64,000 nucleotides of DNA from Channallabes apus. Taxonomy: Eukaryota > Chordata > Actinopteri > Siluriformes > Clariidae. Numbering within the stretch: position 1 is the stretch's first letter; each line of letters starts with the position of its first letter. Below, in pieces: positions 1 through 12,135 of this stretch. The notes below the pieces were generated by a model. The model searched no databases, was not told the DNA's origin, and was given only the letters and a program-made list of their open reading frames with translations. Made by a program: the position numbers and the translations under genes. The stretch is taken from contig CM060127.1 of NCBI GenBank assembly GCA_030522415.1, forward strand, positions 14,552,646-14,616,645, read 5' to 3'.

Positions 1-59
1 GTTATGTAGCGCAGGGTGTCAGCACCAGGCTCGGTCTGTCTCGCTCAGCTTCCGCTCCT

Positions 60-180
60 GACGTCGAGTCAATCACGGGCCTAATTAAAGCTTTTTAATT
101 ATTATTCCTTCTTCAGAGAGCTTAATTTGAACCCTCCCGTTAAATTTAACGAGCTGCTGGAAACCGGAGACTTTTTCTAT
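60..180. promoter_or_regulatory. CNE-like block rich in homeodomain cores
   Basis: cctaattaaagctttttaat, tatt and cgttaaatttaacgagctgc: several TAATTA/TTAAAT cores in non-repetitive, balanced-composition sequence, as in conserved non-coding elements of developmental genes. No alignment was possible, so inferred. Confidence 0.35.
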
Positions 181-304
181 TTTATTTTATGATGCCAACG
201 CTGCAGGCTCAGCGAGCAGAGACAGAGAGACAGACAGGTACACAGAAAGTTGGCAGTGAAGGGATGCCAACAGACGGAGCGCTGAAAAGGTAGACACAAA
301 CGTG

Positions 305-371
305 CACACACACACACACACACACACACGTGCAGGAGGGACAGCAGGTAGGTACAGGAAAGTCATTCACA

Positions 372-402
<31 letters not shown>
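305..402. repeat. (CA)n and poly-T microsatellites
   Basis: (CA)12 at 305-329 and a 26-base T run at 377-402. Confidence 0.95.
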
Positions 403-1733
403 CCTTATTTCTCTTCCTCCCCCTCTGCACTGAAAATCCGAACTTTTGGCAACCAAAAAACAAGAACTGTGCTTGTGCTGTGGTCCAGATCAGTCCGGGT
501 ACCAATAATGGGTACTCAGCAGGTACGACATGGAGCACTGTTGATGAAAATATGACTTCGAGCTCTTACACTCGTTAATTAAATTAATGACTAAAGGACG
601 GCATGTCTCATCCAGCATTTTATTTATTTCTCCCTCCTTTTACCCAGATGTCTTTTCTGCAGCACTACAGCTCTGCCCTTTGGCTCAGTTTGCAAACTTT
701 GGCTCACCAGACTCAATTTTTTATATGTTTTTTTTTACTTTCGAGTTTGGTTCGTTCTTACATCGGAGTCGATGGACCTCATTCAAATGTAGAAGGAACA
801 GAAAGTACCTTTTATACATTAATTTCAGTCTCACTGCATAGTACTTCATCTGGATCATCGCGATCGAAGATGGGAGTTTTTTCACGTCGATTGATCGCAC
901 TTTTCTCTACGCCATGCTTGTGAACTCGGCTTTGCGTCGTTTTAGGAACAAGGTTCATCTAACATCCAAGCTCTTTCTGGAACTAGTGTGTGGTAGCGCT
1001 TTTGTGGTTTCTTTTTAAAGCCGTGCATGCTGACACGTGATGTGTTTTTAAAACTCGAGCACCACTAATTACAGTACGTTGGGTTTATATCTCAAAACAT
1101 CGTGCATCAAACCCATATTTGGCAAAATTAAAACAGGAAGTTGGACTAATTTGATGAGTTGATTCCAGGCCTTTTAATGCGAACCTCAACGTGATTCAAC
1201 TTTGTGTGAAACCCCAATGGCACCCTTTTAACACCACCTCAGATCAGCTCTTTGGACGTGCTCTGGATTCAGGGAAAACGAGAGAGAAAAAACTATTGAG
1301 TGTTTTTGGATGAAACGAATGAATCGCGTGCCTTTTTGCCCATGTTATTTGGAGCACTTCTTCCACGTGGTCGGTGCAGCCGTGTTAACTGTCTCTTCCT
1401 TGAGTCTTATAGACATCTCTAAAGTTCAGAGCGGTTCTCATATTTGCACAGAAATGACTACCAACGGAGTGAGAGGCAAAAAAAATTGAGACGCTGACGT
1501 TGAGGGATGGCGGTGAAGAGACTCCGATATGGCAGAAATGAAGACTTCTGATAGGCAGACATGATAAATGTATAAAGGCTGCCACCGAAATCTGCCTTAC
1601 TCTATTACAGACCAGGGATGAGCTCAGTCAAGCAGACAGACAGAGACTCCAACTAAACATGTGCTAAACACATTCCTCTCTGACTCGCCCTAATGCACTC
1701 CGCTTCACGCCACACATGGAAAATAGAGCGTCT

Positions 1734-1764
1734 CCCCCCCCCCCCCCCCCCCCCATTTTTTTTT
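1734..1764. repeat. C21 homopolymer and T-run
   Basis: 21 cytosines at 1734-1754 followed by att and T9. Homopolymer length may be affected by sequencing. Confidence 0.9.
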
Positions 1765-2049
1765 CCTTCTCCTCCCTCTCCCATGTGCACACCTCAGTTC
1801 GATATTCTCTCAAACCAGGCGTATGACAGCGATCTGGCTCGGCCTGCGTCTCATTCCCTGTGCGCTCTTGTTTCCTGTGTGGCGCGCCGTCACTCGATCC
1901 GTTTTTTTTTTTTTTTCTCCCCCCCCCTTCGCTCTTGCCAACGTTCCCTTCCGAAGAGCGGCAGTGATGGTGGTGATGTGGTGTGGAAGGGAAGGGGGGG
2001 TGGGGTGGGGTCGGGGTGTGCGTGCGAGAGACAGAGAGCGATAGAGAGA

Positions 2050-2150
2050 GATTGATGAGCCTGTAAGAGCAGCAGTAATTACTCCGTGTCCATTGCCTAC
2101 GCCGGATTGGCAGACGGCTAATATCACCCAGACCCCTGGCTCTGACAAAC
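2050..2150. promoter_or_regulatory. CNE-like block
   Basis: gatgagcctgtaagagcagc, agtaattactccgtgtccat and attggcagacggctaatatc: TAATTA, CCAAT-type and GGCTAAT motifs in non-repetitive sequence flanked by simple repeats. Confidence 0.3.
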
Positions 2151-2599
2151 ACCACCACTACCGCCCCCCCACCACCACCCTCTCCACCTCTTCACACAGT
2201 GCTCTTCAGCCTCTTCAGCCTGCCGCCGCTGTGTGGGCTCCCCGTGCTTCTGTCTCATTACGTTATTCCTGGAGGAATCGTCCGAGGACGGACAATGACA
2301 AGCCGGGAGTGGCGTTTCGTTCCTGCGTCCTGAACCGCTGGAGGCTTTGTGACGGCTGCCAGGCCTGGAACGATGTGCTGAAATATCGATCAAGCTCAAC
2401 CATCGAGTCTTGCACTATTTGAAAATAATTGCGGCCCATCATTCACATCCCTACCCGAAACGTGTGTGTGTGGGTGTTATTGCCAGCCTGGATCAGTCCA
2501 GTTGCTGTTTCGGTGTTCTGCGTCTGCTCTCGGTAATGACATCAGATTAAGTTCTAGACGTGATGTCTTCATTTTCCACACGAGCGGATCTTTAGGGAG

Positions 2600-3010
2600 C
2601 GGGGTGGTGCGCACATTTCAATCATACTTTTAATTATTTCAAGTAATTAATAGACGCCTCATGATTGTAAATTACATCGAAACAGCCGACTCGAGTGAAT
2701 CAGCAGCCCAGATGCACGTACGCTCCGGCGTGATGAGATCTCAGTGCCTGCGCTCGCCGTGTCGAGCCGGCGGAAGAACCCGGCGTCTCTTTTAATTAAA
2801 CTTGAATGTAAATGCGGCCTCAGCCAGGCTGCCTTAACCCGCGTAGATGTGACTGGTTGTTCACACGTCACATCGGCTCATAATCCGCACTAACGAAGAA
2901 TTAATTACAGCTGATGAGAACCTTTCACCCGGTTGTGAACTCTAAAGCTTAATTTACTTTAATATCTCGCTCCCCGATGCTGAATTATGGAGTCAAGCCA
3001 AGATGTTATA
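2600..3010. promoter_or_regulatory. CNE-like block with repeated TAATTA cores
   Basis: ttttaattatttcaagtaat, ttttaattaaacttgaatg, gaagaattaattacagctga: five or more TAATTA/ATTAAT cores within 400 bp, plus E-box CAGCTG. Fits a developmental enhancer; not tested. Confidence 0.4.
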
Positions 3011-3081
3011 GGTTTATTGAGAGGCTCTTGATTAAACCTTTTTCACACAAGCCAGCTCTTATTTTTCAACTAGACGTGTGG

Positions 3082-3084
<3 letters not shown>

Positions 3085-3115
<31 letters not shown>

Positions 3116-3139
3116 CATTCTCCCCCCCCCCCCCCCCCC
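3085..3139. repeat. T29 then C18 homopolymers
   Basis: T run at 3085-3113, short spacer, C run at 3122-3139. Confidence 0.9.
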
Positions 3140-3376
3140 TCTTCAGCTCTAGTTAATTATTTTAAAAAGCTGCTGATTTGAAGTCAAGAACTAGGGCTTG
3201 AGCTCGGCACAGTTTTGCATGTAAACCGGAAAGGTTGCAAAAAAAATAATAAAACCCTGAAAGGTTTTTTTTATTTGTATTTTTTTTCTTTTTTGGTCAC
3301 TCGCATCATCATAAAGGATCTGGTTTAATAAAATAATGAGGTTAAGGATTTCTTGTCACTTGGAACCATTTTATTT

Positions 3377-3474
3377 TTGGTACCTGGTTTGGTGTAATAT
3401 TTACTTCGGACGGGAGAATCACCAGGAACCTGATACCAGTATCCCTGATACGATCTCACCAAACCAGGTACCAA
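3377..3474. repeat. Perfect 18-bp inverted repeat around a 62-nt spacer
   Basis: TTGGTACCTGGTTTGGTG (3377-3394) and its exact complement (3457-3474). Could be a tiny MITE or a hairpin. A related GGTACC-containing stretch lies near 497-525. Confidence 0.8.
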
Positions 3475-3713
3475 TCCGATTTGTATTGCAATTCAACTGT
3501 TGCTGTCCTAATTCAATCATAGCTTCGAGTCAGAGTTTTAAACGAACTTAATGATGTAACTTGCTCGTTACCACACAGGACGCCGCGCTGCCAGCCAATG
3601 TGTGAATAGTTTAAAGTGCACCGCCTCAGAGGAACTGCACTATTTTACTACCTTAAATGCAATCATGTATACACAGGGCCCCAAAAAGAATTTACACATT
3701 TCAACATAAATAC

Positions 3714-5006
3714 TGTTGTGCTCAAAAGTTACTGTACTGCGTACTGTAAAAGAATTAATTATTTATTTGTAAAATATAACTTTTGATACAATGTGTGTAT
3801 ATATAGATAGATAGATGTGTGTATATGACATTAATTTTACTTTTGAAAACTTAATGGAAACTGAAATCGGCCAAAGACCCTGATCAAAAGTTTACATACC
3901 CTTCAATGTTTTTCCCTGTTATAAACATACAGGTGGACAATCTCTATTAAAGTGAAGTTGACACACTAGAGCATCATTGTAATTGTTATTAATGTCTGTT
4001 TAAATAGTCAGCGTGTTTTTCAGCCCATGAGGTGATGCACTGACTTGGCAACATGGGGAATGCCATGCCATGGACTGGTGTAGTAAGGGATTTAAACTTT
4101 ATGAAGCTATAAAAGGATCTCTCAACACTTGAAAATGCCAGTCAGTACTGTTAAAACCCTGATGAAGTGGAAAATAAGATGTTCTGTTGATACTAAGCCA
4201 TGGTCAGGTGGACCAAGAAAGATTTCACTTAGTACAAACGAAGAATTATTTGGGACACAAAGAAAAACTCCACAAACAACTTCTAGAGAAATACAAGCTG
4301 CTCTGGAAAGAATGTGGTGGTGGGTGTTTCAAGATGCACAATAAGGAGGTACTCAAACACAAATAACCTGCACGGCCGAGTTGCTAGAGGAAACCCGCCA
4401 CTGAGCCTATGCCAGTATGTGAGACAGCACCTAGACAAGCCTCACAGCTTCTGGAGCAGACATTTGGAGTGAGGAGATCAAAATGTAACTTTGTTTGAGA
4501 CGAGGCCTACGGTGAAAAATACACCATCCCCACTGTAAAGCATGGTGGTGGATCTCTTATGGTTTGGAGTTGTGTGAGCTCCAGTGGCACGTCAAGTTCA
4601 TCAAGATGGATGGCATGATGAATGCAGCATGTTATCAGAAAATACTGTCAGACAATTTGCATTCTCCAGCATGAATGTTGTGCATGGAATGCTCTTGGAT
4701 GTTTCAACATGATGGTCCAAAGCAAATGCCAAGTTGATCCTCCATTGGCAGCATGTGGCCATCACCGAAGAAAACCACTTTGTGGAGATCTCGAACGTGC
4801 AGGTCATGCAAGACGACCAAAAATTTTACAGAAACTGGGAGCATTTTGCAAAGAATAATGAGCAGCTGTACCACCTAAGAGAAGTAAGGACTTTAGCATC
4901 AGTGATTGCATTGTTATAGTTGTGCATAAAGTTATACAAACTTTTGAACAGGGATTATTTCCTTATTTTCTTTGTCGTGTTTTGTTGCAAACTTTTGAGC
5001 ACAACT
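3714..5006 (+). mobile_element. Tc1/mariner element with inactivated transposase and IR/DR ends
   Basis: Perfect 16-bp terminal inverted repeats GTTGTGCTCAAAAGTT (3715-3730) and its complement (4990-5005), with second inner copies of the AAAAGTTT core near 3883 and 4938, as in IR/DR-type fish Tc1 elements. Between them are plus-strand transposase remnants with many stops and frameshifts: a helix-turn-helix-like part near 4110-4300, KHGGGSLMVW (about 4540) and FQHDGPKA (about 4700). The copy is non-functional. Confidence 0.88.
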
Positions 5007-5679
5007 GGTTATACCTCTCTCTCTTCTGACGGTCACATGATGACATTAACGACGGAGCAACTACTTGCATCTTTAGAGGAAATATAATACAACACAATGC
5101 TGCCATAATTCAATTCGAGTTTTAAAAAAGGGGCAAAGAGTTAAAAAAAAAAATGTATAAATAAACATTTTTAATAAAATTTGTAGTCGTACATGTCACA
5201 CCTAAGATTCACTGAATCGATTTATTTTCCCACAGCTGTAATATTTACTTACAAGATTTCCAACATCATAAATTGTGAAAGCACAGAGGTCTCTGTGTGA
5301 GAAACTGCGATTGTTCTGAAGCCCTGACACTAGAGACTCCTTCCTCAAATCTGTATTTCTCTTCCTGGCAGAATTGTTACTAAATACTAGACATACTTTA
5401 GGTGCTTTTAAGCCTTTTTTCCCCCTCAAGCTCAGTTTGAAGCTTGCCTTAAGCCGTGCGTTAATCTCGGGTAATATGCTCGAGTCACGCCAAGGTTTCA
5501 GAACTACCGATCGAGCTGAATTTCTCAGGTCTATGGTGACAGATTTACAGTATGAAGTCTGTAGCTTCTTCTAGACCTCTCTGTACGTCCAGCACACGCC
5601 CTCACACACACGGAGCGTTTCTCTAACGCTGGGCTCTCTCGGGCCCCGTCATGCCGCTCGTTCTCTCGTTATAAATGGG

Positions 5680-5830
5680 AGCTGCTCCTCTGATCTATTG
5701 CTTAATTGCCACCTAATTTGCATAGCGGTGCAAATTAACGACCTCTCGAATGAGCGTTCATTTTTCACAAGGTCTTTAGGAGCTCCTTAAGAGGCGGTGC
5801 TAATTAGCACAGGAGGCAGCTGTGCTGATG
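5680..5830. promoter_or_regulatory. CNE-like block with octamer and TAAT cores
   Basis: Contains the perfect octamer-like ATTTGCAT (5716-5723), a second TGCAAATTA (about 5729-5737), GCTAATTAGC palindrome (5809-5818) and CAGCTG (5818-5823). Non-repetitive. POU/homeodomain input is plausible. Confidence 0.4.
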
Positions 5831-6420
5831 AGGCACGGCTCGTCGCGAGCAAAACGCATCCTTCATCCTCCTCTTCCTCGTTCACGGACATCTGTGCGGA
5901 GGCTTCATTTTTCTCCCTGACCCGTACCAGAGCGCAGACGCGTTTCGGTTTGTTTTGCCCTCTCGCTCTCACGCTGCGGAGGAAGGTGTGTTGTCCCAGC
6001 GTCAGTGTGTATGAATCACTAGCTGAGATAATAGTGCTGGGTCGAAGCCAGCGTGTTTGCTCAAGGTGTGAGCGCCGCTGTTCACACGCTAATCACATCT
6101 CAGTGTTGACATTCGCCACTGACCACTGCGTCACGCAGGAAGCACAATGGTGTGTGTGTGTGTGTGTGTATGATTGAGAGGGATGCAGGGAGTGAAGTAA
6201 ATTCGAGCCAGAGTGCTCCGGTAAATCGGTGGTGCTTAACCTGAGCTGCTTAGCGCTGGAGCTGACCCATGGGTTGGACAGCTCACTCCTGTCTTACACA
6301 CACACACACACACACACACCCCAGACGATACAAAACAGTCTTTCCTGTAAACTTTAGCATGATACACCACCTCAGAGAACTCAGCCCTGACTTACATGGC
6401 AAGTGAAATCAAATATCTAT

Positions 6421-6925
6421 TAGGGGCGAGCGATATGCGACTAAATATTATTATACAAATCTTCTTTATTATACATAATTCATGATCTTAAAACCATGGA
6501 ATTTGAACTCTCAGATTTTTTTCTTTTTTCATATGAACATTTCATAATAAACTTCATAAATTTCTCGAATGTATCAGTTTTTAAAGACGGCAGTACAGCC
6601 ATGTTTCATTTATTTATTTTTATATATATACCTCAGTGTTTTCCAAAAGTTTTTTTTTTTTCTTGTCTCAACTTCATATTTCCTCAAATTATTTTATAAA
6701 TATATTACTATTATTAACTGATTCATCTGATCTATTAATAATGAATATAAAATAGTAATGCTAATATAAAATATTTAACACTGAAAAGGAGGAAGAATAA
6801 AATCTGAACATTACAGATGTTGTTAATTCAAGAAAAGCATTACAAAAGATAAGATATAAATAAGGACATGTCAGATGTATTTTTTAAAAATTCATATGGC
6901 GATAATTACTATATCGCTCAGCAAT
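6421..6925. mobile_element. MITE-like relic with GCGATAT-type termini
   Basis: Left end taggggcgagcgatatg (6421) and right end atggcgat...atatcgctcagc (about 6896-6922) are inverted and resemble the GGGCGATAT termini of an abundant fish non-autonomous transposon. The interior is AT-rich and non-coding. Confidence 0.45.
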
Positions 6926-6983
6926 ATGATTTTAACAGTGTAAAACTATTTTAAAATCTTTTTTAAATAATCAAATTAAGGTT

Positions 6984-6984
<1 letters not shown>

Positions 6985-7022
<38 letters not shown>
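6985..7022. repeat. T38 homopolymer
   Basis: Uninterrupted thymines; followed by (ATT)n near 7047-7062. Confidence 0.9.
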
Positions 7023-7025
<3 letters not shown>

Positions 7026-9042
7026 GCTGTTTACGTTTTTTTTTTTATTATTATTATTATTATATTTTTGTATGGTGTGTTAAACAGGAATGTAATAATA
7101 TTATGTAAAAAATACAAAAACATTTTTGGATATAAGTGATGTCCCCAAAAAGCATTTATGTAAAATATCACAATGATGAGACTATCACCACCCAGTTATC
7201 ACCACCCAGCCCTTCTCACCATCTATATTGTATCTATTACTTTCTAGACTTGTGTGTAAATTATTTTAATAAAAAAATTATTTTAACATTACTGGTTAAC
7301 ATCTCTGAGCTCAAACCTGTTATGCTGATAAAACTGTATACTTACGACTTTGTCCTTATTAAAATTAGCACAATTTCTTCAAGTGACCAGTTTTGCTTGT
7401 AACTACGACAACTTTAGCTTGGCAACTTTGTCAAGCAGAGTGACTTTTGAATCGTAGTTGAAGAAAAAAATAGGTCTGATTCTCATTTGATTTCATTTTC
7501 AGAAATAAGCAGGAAGGATGTTGGATCTGTTGGAATATCTTATATTATATCTTATAATAAGCCCGAATCTGTAACTTTCCTCTCCCTGGAGCTTTAAATA
7601 TAAATGAAATCTTATTCTCTTTTGTGATGGGAATTTGTTTCCAAATTGTCTCACCAGAAAGTGTAGACTTGATGTCTCGGGTGTTTCAGTTACACATCAT
7701 TTCTTTTGTGGGCCGATTCATGCATCGCCACACTGAGTCCAGGCCTACAGGTGGTGCACGCTAAACTATTCACACAACAGCCTGTTTAGAATTGTAACAA
7801 AACCCTGTGGGGGGGAAATTATCCGAATGTTTATAAAAAATATTATAATAGCAGAGCTCTGAAATCTTGAGAGATTTTAAATACGAATCGAATCAGTTCC
7901 CGGGTATCGTGTTTTGTTTTTTGCTTGTTTTTTTGTTTCGCTTTTTTAAGTAAAACATGATTGATCTCTGGTGTGTAATATGTCCATTTAAACTAAAGAT
8001 GTGATATCTGTAGAACAAAGGCTTTCAACATCTTTCCCTCTCGTACCTCTTCACATATGCTTTAGGATACTAATTAATATTAATAATTAATCATCCCGAC
8101 ACCTTACTGTCAGTGTTTTACGTTCCATCTCATTTTCTTTCCTTCATTATCTCTCCTTGTATGTAAGATTTTACCTGAGGACGCTGAAGGTTTTCTCCGT
8201 CCTCGCGCGTTTGTCTGAGCTCCCACCGACGGAACGCTCCTCGCTTCAGGAACGATGTTTTATTCGTTTAGAACAGCGTAAACGTTAGCTTCTTTGTTCG
8301 TCTTCCAGATGTTGCGTTAACGATAATGTGATCATAAATGATATCGGGTAAGGGAGTCCTAATGCAAAGAGGAGGACGATTAAAGAGAGTAAGTTTGAAG
8401 ATGATAAAATGCAGGTAATGATTTGGATGTTTTTAATTTCATCTCTAGTTGGACTTTTTTTTTTTTTTTAATGAAGTGAAATATCTATACACTCTCTTGC
8501 TCTCACTTGTTTAACTTTCCTAAGTGTGTTTCCTATTTAGTTAAAATTTCTTTGAATCTTTTTCCTCATAATTTGTGAACTTATCGTATATTGTAGAAAT
8601 TCCCTTCAAACATTGTGGTTTTATTTATTTTTTTCACTCAATGTCTTGTTTCTACAGCAGCTTAACACACCGAAGCTCTATTAGTTTATCCGAGAATAGC
8701 AGGAATTTATTCGTAATTCTCGGCGCCAGATGAAAAGCCGAGTCAAATCCTGTCACCGAGACACTCGTTATAAATTCAGTCATTAAAAACGAGTTACGGG
8801 TGAAACATTACATGGTCGTGATGGATATAACCAACACCTCCAAACCACCACCCACCCCCAAAATGTAGCGTTGGATTTCTTATGGCTGTTGCATGCGCGC
8901 GCATGTGTGTTTGTAACATTTCGTTTCAGTCGCACAAACTAACTCCCTCCCTCCTCCTCCTCTCCAGCCTTCCTCTTGGAGATTTATCGGCGGTTTCGTA
9001 ATCGTTCTCGTACTCTCGCTTTCAGCCCACCATGAACCGTGA

Positions 9043-9046
<4 letters not shown>

Positions 9047-9087
<41 letters not shown>

Positions 9088-9308
9088 TGCTCTGTCTCTC
9101 TCTTTCAAAACCAGCCTCCTTTTTAGTCTGTCTCTGTCCTTCCGTCTTTCCATATCTCCCCCCCCCCCCCCCCTCTCTCTCTCTCCTCCTTCGTGTTCGT
9201 TTTTATATCACCTCCCGTGACTCCTCTTGCTTTTTATTTTCTCCTTGCTTCTCCTCTTCTCTCCTGTCCTATCGCCCCCCCACAACACACACACACACAC
9301 ACACACAC
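9047..9308. repeat. (CT)n, C-run and (AC)n cluster
   Basis: (CT)19 at 9047-9084, C16 at 9158-9173 and (AC)12 at 9285-9308 in an otherwise pyrimidine-rich stretch. Confidence 0.9.
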
Positions 9309-9324
9309 TTTCTCTCTCTCTCTC

Positions 9325-9400
9325 TCGCGCTCTCCCAGTGAAAGGCTGCGAATCCCCAAGAGAGCTGATGCAATTAAAATGCTAATCCTGTCTGTCTACA
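9325..9400. promoter_or_regulatory. CNE-like block
   Basis: gagctgatgcaattaaaatg, ctaatcctgtctg: CAATTA/TAATCC cores directly after an (AC)/(CT) microsatellite cluster. Confidence 0.25.
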
Positions 9401-9939
9401 GAGAGAGCGAGGGAAGGAGGAGGGGAGGGCTGACAGCATGAGGGATTGCAGCTCACATGGAGAACTCGACTGAAATGGAGAACAGAGGGAGAGACCGGGG
9501 GGGCTTGAGGAGAAGGGGAGAGGAAGGGGGGGGGTGGCGCTGACACACAGAGAGAGAGAGAGAAAGAGAGAGGGTGCGCTAAGGCGTACAGAGGGAGAAG
9601 CTGTCGTCTGAGAGGCCGAGCTGCGAGCTGCTCCGAGCCCCGTGATGGACTGCGTCTCCTGTAATGCACTCAAAATGGCACCATTAATACAGCGCTAGCG
9701 GCAGTGAACACCAAACCTCCTCCGTCTGCTCTTAACTCATCACCTGGATCAGACCCGAGCGCCGTGGCCACGACCACGTCGTCCGCACCTCAACCGCACT
9801 CTTTTAATATTATTACGCTTCACCACGCTGTATATTTTGTCACGCGCCTCTGAATGTGGGCTCTGATTTATACATTTGTTTATTTGTTTATTTTTTTTTT
9901 TATCTAAAGGATGGATATTAAGCAGAGCTCAGACAGATG

Positions 9940-10200
9940 TAACGCAGTAAAAAAAAAAAAAAAACGTGCATTATCTCATTAACACGTGGGCGTGCGCGTA
10001 TTAACGAGCTGTGCTAATTGAAAGATTTAGCGTCTGGCTTTATTAATCCTCTTAAAGAACGCAGAGAGTCGCTTCGCCACAGATGGAGGGGGAAACCCGC
10101 CGAGAACGACAGGCGCATATTCCTCCATTTGTCTTTGACCATTTGCTTTTTAATTACTCGCTAATTACAAGGTTTTTCAGGGCTTTCGCGAGGTGACCGA
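9940..10200. promoter_or_regulatory. CNE-like block with homeodomain, E-box and TCF-like sites
   Basis: CATTAACACGTGGG (CACGTG E-box), cgtattaacgagctg, gctaattgaaagatttagc, tttgtctttgaccatttgc and ttttaattactcgctaatta. High density of AT-core sites in unique sequence inside the pbx4 intron. Confidence 0.4.
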
Positions 10201-10779
10201 GTGTGAATGACGGGAAGACAGGAGGGGGACGGGTTAATCGTCAGGTCTGTTAACCTGAAGTGAGGAGATGCTCAAAGGGGGTGTCTGGGGTATGATTAGC
10301 AATCAACAGCTTAATTGGGGTAAGTGCAGGGGCGCAGTAAGATTTTGGGATACACCTGGAGGGTATAGAGCCTTCTTTTTCCCTTCTTTTTGCTCTCTTT
10401 CCCCCCCTCCCTGTGTGTGTGTGTGTGTTAGAGAGAAGGGGGAGGGTTAAAGAGGCCCATGGAGGAAGGGCGAGTGTGTGACTCTCTTGATAAAATGGTG
10501 CCTCCTTTCTTTCATTCGTTAGTATTTTTTACCTGGCACTTTGTTTTTTTTTTTTAATTATATTATATATTTAAAAATGTATTTAAAAAAAACTGTCCAA
10601 GTTTTTTTGCAGTACATTAAAAAACAAAAAAATGGGTGGGAAAAACTGCTATTCAAGCATCCTCTCCAAGCCAACGTTTCAAGCGCACTTAATGTGATTT
10701 ATCGTTCTCCGACTGTTCTCCCATCTCCAAAAAAAGTTTAACTTCTCTTTTTATTGGAGTTTTACTGGTTGAGATGGAA

Positions 10780-11110
10780 AAAAGGGGGAAAAACACCAGA
10801 GGTGTTTAGAGAGAAGGAGAGAAGCAGAGAGGGAGGGGGGGAAGGGAGGGATGGATGGAGGGAGGGATGGGCGAATGAAGGTCATTAGTTCAGTCGGCTG
10901 TGTACGGCGCATTCCTGAACCGTGAGGGGGGGGTGAGTGATGGAGAGAGAAGGAATGTAGAAGAGAGAGAGAGGAAAAGGGGGAAACAGGGGTAGACCTG
11001 AATGGAGGCACCCAGGAGAGGCAAGAGGGAACAAGAAAGAAACCAGAGAGTGGGGGGGGGGGTTTAAAGGAAGGAGAGGGAGAGGAAAAGTTAGAAACGG
11101 ATTTTGTGTG
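10780..11110. repeat. Purine-rich (GA/GGGA) tract
   Basis: The plus strand is almost all G and A (e.g. gagagaaggagagaagcaga, gggagggatggatggaggga), with several G-runs of 7 or more. Confidence 0.8.
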
Positions 11111-11867
11111 TGTGGAGGGGGAGGTTAAGACTCATCTAAAAATGTGGTATCAGTTAAGTTTCTCAGGCGAACACAAAGGGAATGTTTGATTCGTGTTTGG
11201 AAGGAAGCAGTCAGCAGATCCTCATTAGCACCGCGCGCGCACACACACACAGGAGCGATGCATGTGTGTAAAAAAGAGAATTCTTTGAAGTTTGTGTCAC
11301 TTTAGAGACAGGGCGCTCACACCACACTCACAAGGAGAGGTTACAGGAATGTTGTCCTTCAACTGGTTTTTCTTTCCTCCTGTCTAGTGATGCACATCAT
11401 CGTTCTGTGTGGTGTGATGTGATGTGACCCCCCCCGCGCCCCCCTTCCACCGTGTGTGTGTGTGTGTGAGAGAGAGAGCAGCGTGAGAGATGTGACGGGT
11501 TTCGGGTTAATACACTGCCGGATTGCTGCGGCTGATGGCGCACGCTCTGGTATTACTGCAGCCATGCTTCATGTTCGCCTCACGCAGACCTGCAGGCTGT
11601 TAGGTGGACCATGCTGCCCTCTGCTGGACGAGAGCAGGCAGCATGACGTCTACAGCACATTCACACTTTCAGTACTCTGGTCTGGTGGGAAAGAATGATT
11701 TAGTACGATTAAGCCATGCGATTTCATACAGACTTACTTTTATTTATTTATTCCCCCCCCCCCCCCCAAGCATTTCTTTTTGGGTGTAGATAACACGTAT
11801 ACACACACACACACACACACACACACAACCCTCACCTCATTTTTCCACTGTTTAAGAAGAATAGAAG

Positions 11868-12135
11868 AAGAAGAATATTCAATTATTGTCACATGTACTT
11901 TTTACAGCACAGCGAAATTTCTTCTTCGCATATCCCAATTAGGAAACTGGGGTCAGAGCGCAGGGTCAGCCAGCTTACAGCGCCCCTGGAGCAGATAGGG
12001 TTAAGGGCCTTGCTCAAGGGCTCAACAGTGGCAACTTGCCGATGCTGGGGTTCGAACCCCCGACCTTCCGATCAGTAACACAGAAACCCACAGCCTTAAC
12101 CGATTGAGCCACCACTGCCCTAAAGAAGAATATTC
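11868..12135 (-). mobile_element. tRNA-derived SINE with 13-bp target-site duplication
   Basis: The body at 11881-12122 is flanked by perfect 13-bp duplications AAGAAGAATATTC (11868-11880 and 12123-12135). On the minus strand it begins GGGCAGTGGTGGCTCAATCGG (A-box-like), has a B box GGTTCGAACCCC (about 12048-12059) and a tRNA-unrelated body. It lies 61 bp upstream of pbx4 exon 3, inside intron 2. Confidence 0.88.

Noticed and set aside
1664..2422. Several overlapping open frames of about 100-160 codons
   Set aside because: Driven by C, T and GT/CA simple repeats; overlapping on both strands without homology.
12048..12122. tRNA-like sequence with B box
   Set aside because: Head of a SINE flanked by target-site duplications, not a tRNA gene; the same holds for 55398-55470 and 57650-57720.
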